Assembly (NCBI GenBank): GCA_029721435.1
Contig: CM056584.1
Span: forward strand, 13,105,739 to 13,169,738
Length of the DNA stretch: 64,000 bases
Direction: 5' to 3'
Origin: Gymnothorax reevesii
Taxonomy: Eukaryota; Chordata; Actinopteri; Anguilliformes; Muraenidae
Of the stretch, positions 58,015 through 64,000 are shown piece by piece. Position numbers and translations under genes: made by a program. The notes below the pieces were generated by a model that had not been told where the DNA came from, ran no database searches, and was given only the letters and a program-made list of their open reading frames with translations. The stretch's first letter is position 1. Every line of letters starts with the position of its first letter.

Positions 58015-60140
58015 AGAGTTTCGTTTCACACTTCCGTCACAGACATGAACCTAACCTACAGAGTTTGTCGAGCGACTGGAGTTGTGTGCCATTGGTCGAG
58101 GGCAGCAGACGTCATGAGGCAGGAAATGGATGCTGCTCCTCTCCGGCGAGGGGGACTATCCCGCCCTGTAACACTATGTAAACAAAATGTTTTTGGGGAA
58201 TGGGGAAAGGGCATAATTGTCAGTGAAGGCTTTTATTTAAAGTATTTCACTGATATTAGCTGTGGACAATGGGTAAAATAACATGTTTTTTTTTTTTAAG
58301 AATACTAAAGCAATAAAGTTTTGAAAAGGAACAACAGGATCCATTCAAAGACCCATTCAAACAATGTCAAATTTACTTCAATCAAAGTAATGACGTACAG
58401 ATTTCTATGCAAATTGAAAAGCTACAATATAATCAAGAAGGGAGATGAAAATACAATGATGCAGAAAAAAGAGCATTGCAAAGGAAGAGAAAAGAGAGGG
58501 AGAGGGAGAGAAAGATGGCACACCCAGTCCAGCAGAACTTCAAATTCCAGACAAGTTAATTTATTTAATAAAAAAAAAACTTCCTGGAAACTGGCAATAG
58601 CCTGTCGTTGAAACACTGACATTTGAAACTGCATAAGCTATTTTACGGTTAGCGGGCAGATATGTGCGGCTGACTGACGGACAGCTGGAAAATGCAAAGC
58701 CAATCTTTAGCCTGTCTGAGAGCTCAGTCCAAGAAGAAATAAGCTATAACAATTATTAAAATAAAAATAACTTCAACCAGCATTTACAAGCCAATGGAAA
58801 AAAGGCAGATTGCACAGGTTCCACTGATGGCTAGACAAAGTGCTATAATGTATAGAACAGTGTGACTGACAAAGTGGACAACAACAATGGTATATAAGAT
58901 TGCTCCAGCTAAAAAAAACACCATGGGAATTGTGGGACTGGCGCAGACGCTGGGCTGGTCAGGAGACACAAGCATCAGTCTAAGCGTGATTGGCCCTCTG
59001 ACGACTGGAGCCAGGTCCCACGTCACTGCAGCACTGGCATCCAACCAATCAAGTTGTGCCAATCTATCTAGAGCCCTAAGCCACAGCACTTTGTGCTCTA
59101 ACTGCCAAAGTCATTAGAAATGTGAAGAAAATGTAATAACTCTCACAAATACTGAAAGGACCCGCCACTATTTCATTTTTTTTTTATTTTATTTTGGGTA
59201 AGACCAAATTACTGTTCAGCCGTGTGAAAATATGAAATAGCGTCTGGGCTCACATGTGGCGCAAAGGTGAGGTGGCATCTGGAGGAGGGAAAGAAAGAAA
59301 AATAACATTTTGATCTGCGCCAAAATCTCCCACGTCAGAGATTCAAACCGATTCCCGTCACGGCTCGAATCACCACAGGCCTGTTTTAACGGTTGTGAGT
59401 GGAGAGGAACACAGTTAAAGTTTACCTTTCCTCAGAGTTAAGCTCAGTTATTTCATTTCTCTGATAATACACCACTGTTTATGAGCAAGCAAACACCAAG
59501 TCCTTGTGGGACATGTACTTTCTTATTACAAAGCAAAGCACCAAACAAAACAGTTCAGGAGCCATCTTCAGACAGTTAAGTTGAGTATTGAGTATTGGTC
59601 AACATAACGGCTAAACATCTTACGGATTTCCACACCTTTTGTAAAACTCGACCTTGTGACTAAGCATTATCTCAACTTGGTTTCTTGGCCTCTTCATTAT
59701 TTCCCATTCAAAGAACCGATCCTAAGGCTCCCTATAGAGAAGGAATGGGGACAAGTCAAATTGGGGGATTTCATTTCAACCAAACACTGCTTTCCTTCTC
59801 ACAGCACAGCCCTTTCACATTAAAACGCAGAAAAATAATCCCAGTGAGCAAAATCATTCCTAACAGGGCTGCCTACATAATAACAATCTGTAACCTACAC
59901 AGCAGCAATTCTTTAACATTCGCATGTAAAAACATCCTTATGAACAAATATATCGTCATTATTCACAACAGGCCATGCCAGATATTATGGCATGTTTATG
60001 ACCGCAATATGCATGTGTGTAGCATTCAGCTTAAGCAAATTATCACATATTGTCCATTGTAATCCAGAAATATTCAGCCCCATGAAGAAAAAGAAAACAA
60101 CGTGACAACACTTTATCTGCATCTTCATTAAAAACCAAGT
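58015..60140. other. Unique sequence; no gene seen
   Basis: A CpG-containing stretch at 58920-59060 with TCACTGCAGCACTGGCATCC-like unique sequence could be regulatory. No gene was recognised. Confidence 0.35.
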
Positions 60141-60144
60141 GTGG

Positions 60145-60578
60145 TTGAAGGAGCTGTGTCAGGATTACTGCGCATGCTCATTACTTTGAACACAACGATC
60201 CGCTCTACTGCCAGTCAAAATCTACTTCCATCCTTGCTAATCCATTAAGAGCGACTTGATTTGCCAACCGCCAATAATCATAGCAGAAAAGAATATTCCT
60301 CTTCTCCTTCTATGATGTTTATTGGCGGTTGGAACACCAGCTTACATTCTTTAAGCTTAACCACTAAAATAGTGCTTTGAGTCCTCGAATGTCCATAGAA
60401 AACTGATATAAAATGCATGATGCCTGTGTAACTAAAATGTATAAATTCAGTGCAAAATGAAGACAGATTGGCAAGGATGGAATCAGATTTTGACTTGCAG
60501 TCCAGCAGATTCATTTTCTTTGGCTAACAGATTTCGAAGTTCTGAGCATCCGTAGTAATCGTGACACAGCTCCTTTAA
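60145..60578. mobile_element. Foldback element with T2/Kolobok-like ends (~430 bp)
   Basis: Right end is CTCCTTTAA (TTAA at 60575-60578) and left end TTGAAGGAG (60145-60153), so the termini are TTRAAGGAGCTGTGTCA, close to the TTAAAGGRR ends of T2 (Kolobok) elements. The whole element folds back in three paired blocks: the termini (GCTGTGTCAGGATTACTGCG against the reverse complement of CGTAGTAATCGTGACACAGC), a middle block around AGTCAAAATCTACTTCCATC at 60216-60235, and an inner block GCCAACCGCCAATAATCATA (60264-60283) against TATGATGTTTATTGGCGGTTGG. One arm carries about 130 extra bases. A 78-codon minus-strand frame (60278-60514) is read through by the foldback and has no recognised domain. 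Confidence 0.6.
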
Positions 60579-60584
60579 GGCTGG

Positions 60585-62535
60585 GTTACAATATTAATTG
60601 TGTACTTGGGCATGAGGCCTTAACCTTTTACTATATTCTACACACAGGAGGGCCTGAAGTATTATGACTTTGCACTCTGCTCTCTTAAGACGTTAAAACA
60701 TTTGCCCCCTCTGCTTGAAGCTACAACTTAATTGAATTTGCAGGGAAATACAAGTACTAGCGCCAAGTTTTCTCAGTGCTGGCCTTGTTTCAGTGGAGAG
60801 TTTCAAATTCACTGATTAACATTTATAACCGTCGGGTTTTTGTTTCACATTCTCGGCGCAGATACTCTTTTGGAGAAAAAAATATGCGCAGGAGAGTCGC
60901 TATAAGAACGGGGGCCTGCTTAATGGATGCGTTGCTTATTTTACTCCAGGACCCCAGAGCATGCTGGGAATTCTGCAGGGAGCAGGAGCCCCGCTCTCCC
61001 TCTCCTTCCAGCTACTGTACTTGAGCACCAGTATCCATATCTACAGAGTTTTAGGACAAATATTATGAAGTGCCATCTGAGAGCATATAGCAGTGTTTAG
61101 GTGGGGGGGTCAGGAAAACTGAGCACGACGCCTGGGCCTCCAGTGGCAACCATCTCCACAGACGTCCGTAGGAAACTCAGAAAGGTTAAAGATCACGGGA
61201 CACTGAGAAGCACCCATGTCATGGCACCATTCCGGCATGCGATAGGTCCCCCTTATAACCAAACACCACCCACCAACCTGTATACCAATCCATCTCACTA
61301 ACACAGCGGGTTAAGTGAGTTGCGCCTACTCTAAGCGGTTAAGATCCAACTTGATCTTGGGTATTTCACCCCTCTGTTTCAATGGTGCTTTTGTGTCTGA
61401 GGTACGCGGCTGCTCTGTAGGTCCATAGGATCTGATACTGTTACCGCAAACTCACTGCTCCTCTGTTTTGGAGGAAAAGCCGCACCCACGTATGTGTCAA
61501 ACTAGAGCCCTTTCCCCTTTTGCGGTTAAAATCCATCATATGGGAGGCAAGAAAAACATCATTTATAACACTAGTTCTGAGAAACAGCAGTGGCTGAGTC
61601 CATTTGGAAATGGCCGGATTGACTACTGATGAAGTAGTGCCGGTTTTAGTCTTGCTTTCTCTCTGGTGCAGTTTGTCTACGTCAATCAAAGCTCAAGTTT
61701 GTCCACTCATCACAGCCCGAATGTGCACATTTTGTGCTTTCAATGTCTTCAAGAACTGTCCAAATCAGTGAATGAGTAATCGAGAAAGAGAGAAAGGACC
61801 AAATCTAAACGAATCAAAAAATAACCTAAAAAACAAAAAACCCTGATACCAATATACCGAATTGAAAAACACTGAGCTCACTCGATATTTCTTAGCAGCA
61901 GCTCATGATTTGAACTGGCTAAACAGGTGAAGAAAGAAAAAGAATTTGACAGAAAAAGTGGCAACTGAGAAAATTAACGGGCGGAGAACGTCAGGATGAC
62001 ACTTAATCGTAATATATAACCCGTCACATGAACTCTTTTGCCAGAAAAGCATCTGGTCTTCTCTTTCTTCAATGGTTCTGCTTTTAAAATGAACAAAAAC
62101 AGCTCGCCTGGCAATGACCACTTAATGAAGGAGAAATTGGATAGCCTTATTTTCGTTTTGCTGGTCTGTATAACAACTCCATCACAAATCCTAACGAAAA
62201 AAAAAAATGTAACTGCTAGTACTTCATGGTCAGATTATTTTCACCCCATGGGAACAGAATGCAACGATGCCCAACTCAATTTTAATTTGAAGCGAGTAGA
62301 TTCAGTTTGACAAATGAATCCCCAGCTGATGTTGAAATACCAGTGCGAAAATTTTGACAGGCTCCATCTGATGCATAAACAGACTGGCCGTTATAAATAG
62401 GCATACTGATAGATGTATGTATTAATTAAAGCATGAACTGTAAAAATGAATATAACAGCCAGATGAACATCCAGTGTTGGCCCACTAAAAACATTTCATC
62501 CGCTCAATGCAGCAATAAACTGTTGGAGTGGGAGA
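60585..62535. other. Unique sequence; no gene seen
   Basis: No gene or repeat was recognised. Poly-A/T short runs only. Confidence 0.35.
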
Positions 62536-62539
62536 CTGT

Positions 62540-62830
62540 GCTGACCCTTGTTGCCATCCAGGCAGCTGAAGTGGTTTATTCACTACCTGTGGGCAAGTGC
62601 TCAAGTTAAAGGTGATAGCTACATGTTTAATTCCTCTCGGCCAGTGGGTGTCGAGACCGCCATTATGAGGCTTGCACCGATGGTGTCCAGACAGTCCACT
62701 GCTGTGGGGTCCATCCAGCCCGTGTGCATGCGTGTGGCCCCACATTCCTGGGATTGCCATTCCTGTAAAACCCGAAATCCACCAGAACCAAAGCGCTAAT
62801 CCCTCACAGAGCAGCAGCTGGGAGACGGAG
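62540..62830. promoter_or_regulatory. Candidate conserved non-coding element
   Basis: CpG-containing, high-complexity block (GGTGATAGCTACATGTTTAA, ACATTCCTGGGATTGCCATT). A 186-codon minus-strand frame spans it but has no domain features. Inference only. Confidence 0.22.
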
Positions 62831-63644
62831 GGGTGGGGGGTGCAGGGAATTAGGAGCAGCTGTGGACTGGGGTGCAGAGTGTGTGGGAGAGGGGTCCAGG
62901 CCTGGTTCCTCAGGCTGAGGTTGAAGGAACTGGGAATGCAAGTTAGCATTAGGGGTGGTGGATTAGAGGGACCATTGAGGGGAGACAGCACATTGGGGCG
63001 CAGCACAGGGGTTAGGGGGGAATGAAATTTGGTGGGAAGAGCCAAGCCGGGACAGGGCTTGGGTGGGCAGTAGGGTATATAAAATGACTAAAAATTGGCA
63101 TAGAAATTGATTTATGTACAGGGCTAATGCACATGCACTACTGCACATTTGTGTTTTATGCATTACATGCAACCACATGCCGCTATCAAACATCTATGCG
63201 TTGATTTTACATCATTTCTTCACTTCCCACGCTTTGGAAAGAGTTTAGCAACCCGCTTTTCCCCAGGATCAGGAAATAGGTCTCCAATTCGTTCTCTGGC
63301 GCTGGGTTTCTGAATTTTTTTCATTCATATCTGCGAAAAGCGCGTCAGCGTATAGCAAAATGTGCCATACAAGGTTCTTACTTCAAGTCACAAGCCATAG
63401 TACATCCAATGTACATGTTAGTACAGGTTAATGTTGCATAATGTCTTTGTGCTACATGCTTTATATATCTAAGTATTTTATTAATTTACCTGTTGTCAGG
63501 TCATTTTAATGCATCATTCATTGTTTTTAACTTTCATCAACTTATTTTCCAATGCATGTTATTACCTGTAGATCTACTTAGAGAGTATTAACTATTATTT
63601 TTTGAGGGGGTGGGGGGTTTTGTATTATGTATAGATCTCTTTCT

Positions 63645-63780
63645 TTTAGGGAGCCTTATGTAACATCTGGCCAGGGACTACGGATGTAAATTAGCCTTTT
63701 GGCTAATTCCGGCATATGTATAGTAATGTTTATTAATGCGCATAGTCCCTGTTAAATAAACTGATAAAAAAATAAACAAA
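63645..63780 (+). mobile_element. LINE 3' tail
   Basis: CCAGGGACTACGGATGTAAA followed by TTAGCCTTTTGGCTAATTCC, AATGCGCATAGTCCCTGTTA and an AATAAA-rich tail (63756-63780). This matches the 3' untranslated end of a common fish non-LTR retrotransposon as I remember it (L2/CR1-like clade, not certain). It includes an internal hairpin TTAGCC...GGCTAA. The 5' remainder is missing, as is normal for LINE insertions. Confidence 0.55.
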
Positions 63781-64000
63781 AATGCTTTCACACGCTACTG
63801 TAATATGCAGTAAACATAATTCATAGTAGTTATAATAATTAAAACATAATTAAAATAAAAAAATGAAATAATTAAAATGTAATAATAATAATTAAAACCA
63901 AATTATCAAAAGCACAATACATGCACACAAAGGAGAAATAACAGTGCAACATTATTTTAAACTGGGGATGCAAGGAAATATTCCGCTAGGTCTGTATATT

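Noticed and set aside
60278..60514. 78-codon minus-strand frame as a gene
   Set aside because: It lies in one arm of a foldback element and has no recognised domain.
62485..63045. 186-codon minus-strand frame
   Set aside because: Low-complexity Pro/Leu/His protein without domain match.

Overview
The window reads as non-coding vertebrate DNA, most likely from a ray-finned fish. The evidence is the mix of repeats: several Tc1/mariner families, hAT-type miniature elements with CAGNGGT ends, TTAA-flanked piggyBac-type and T2-type elements, LINE 3' tails, abundant (CA)n/(GT)n, and promoter-like TATA boxes only inside transposons. I saw no operons, ribosome-binding sites or compact gene order, and no host exon I could defend. 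The only intact protein-coding gene is a transposase. Species cannot be fixed from the sequence alone.

Layout. 0-5 kb: CA/GT microsatellites and, at about 0.95 kb, a short remnant that looks like the hammerhead-ribozyme end of a Penelope-like retroelement. 5-12 kb: two hAT-type inverted-repeat elements (7.26-7.57 and 8.85-9.47 kb), a decayed transposon piece (10.5-11.0 kb), and GC-rich unique stretches that look like candidate conserved non-coding elements. 13-15.1 kb: a 2.1 kb element with TTAA-type ends. 16.1-17.15 kb: a 22-bp minisatellite of about 48 copies. 17.4-22.6 kb: a nest of transposon remnants, including two 542-bp Tc1 deletion derivatives and two decayed Tc1-like transposase copies, plus a perfect match to the CTCF core consensus.

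25.7-30.5 kb: an inverted-repeat element built almost wholly from GAATGC-like words, a directly abutting array of about ten diverged ~160-185 bp tandem units, then a 5'-preserved Tc1-like pseudogene and a hAT-type fragment. 33.5-34.05 kb: a short inverted-repeat element with an acidic 49-codon reading frame that resembles a piggyBac transposase N-terminus. 35.86-37.49 kb: an apparently complete Tc1-like transposon (1,630 bp, 285-bp terminal repeats differing at two positions, TA on both sides, intact 337-residue DD34E transposase). 37.5-38.6 kb: a miniature element split by a LINE 3' fragment. 39.97-41.8 kb: a dead Tc1 copy interrupted inside its DDE domain by a 215-bp TTAA-flanked piggyBac-type miniature element; a truncated copy of the same Tc1 family lies at 48.3-49.2 kb.

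42-64 kb: mostly unique sequence with candidate regulatory blocks, a CA-rich minisatellite (46.06-46.54 kb), internally duplicated dispersed repeats (47.6-48.2, 52.7-53.0, 57.8-58.0 kb), a hairpin element (49.5-49.7 kb), an unexplained 83-bp sequence present twice 4.8 kb apart, a foldback element with T2-like ends (60.1-60.6 kb), and a LINE 3' tail (63.65-63.78 kb).

The genes do not form a pathway. What the window offers is a layered transposition record, one transposon that could still be active, and several structured repeats. Candidate conserved elements are judged only by composition and motif content and need cross-species alignment.
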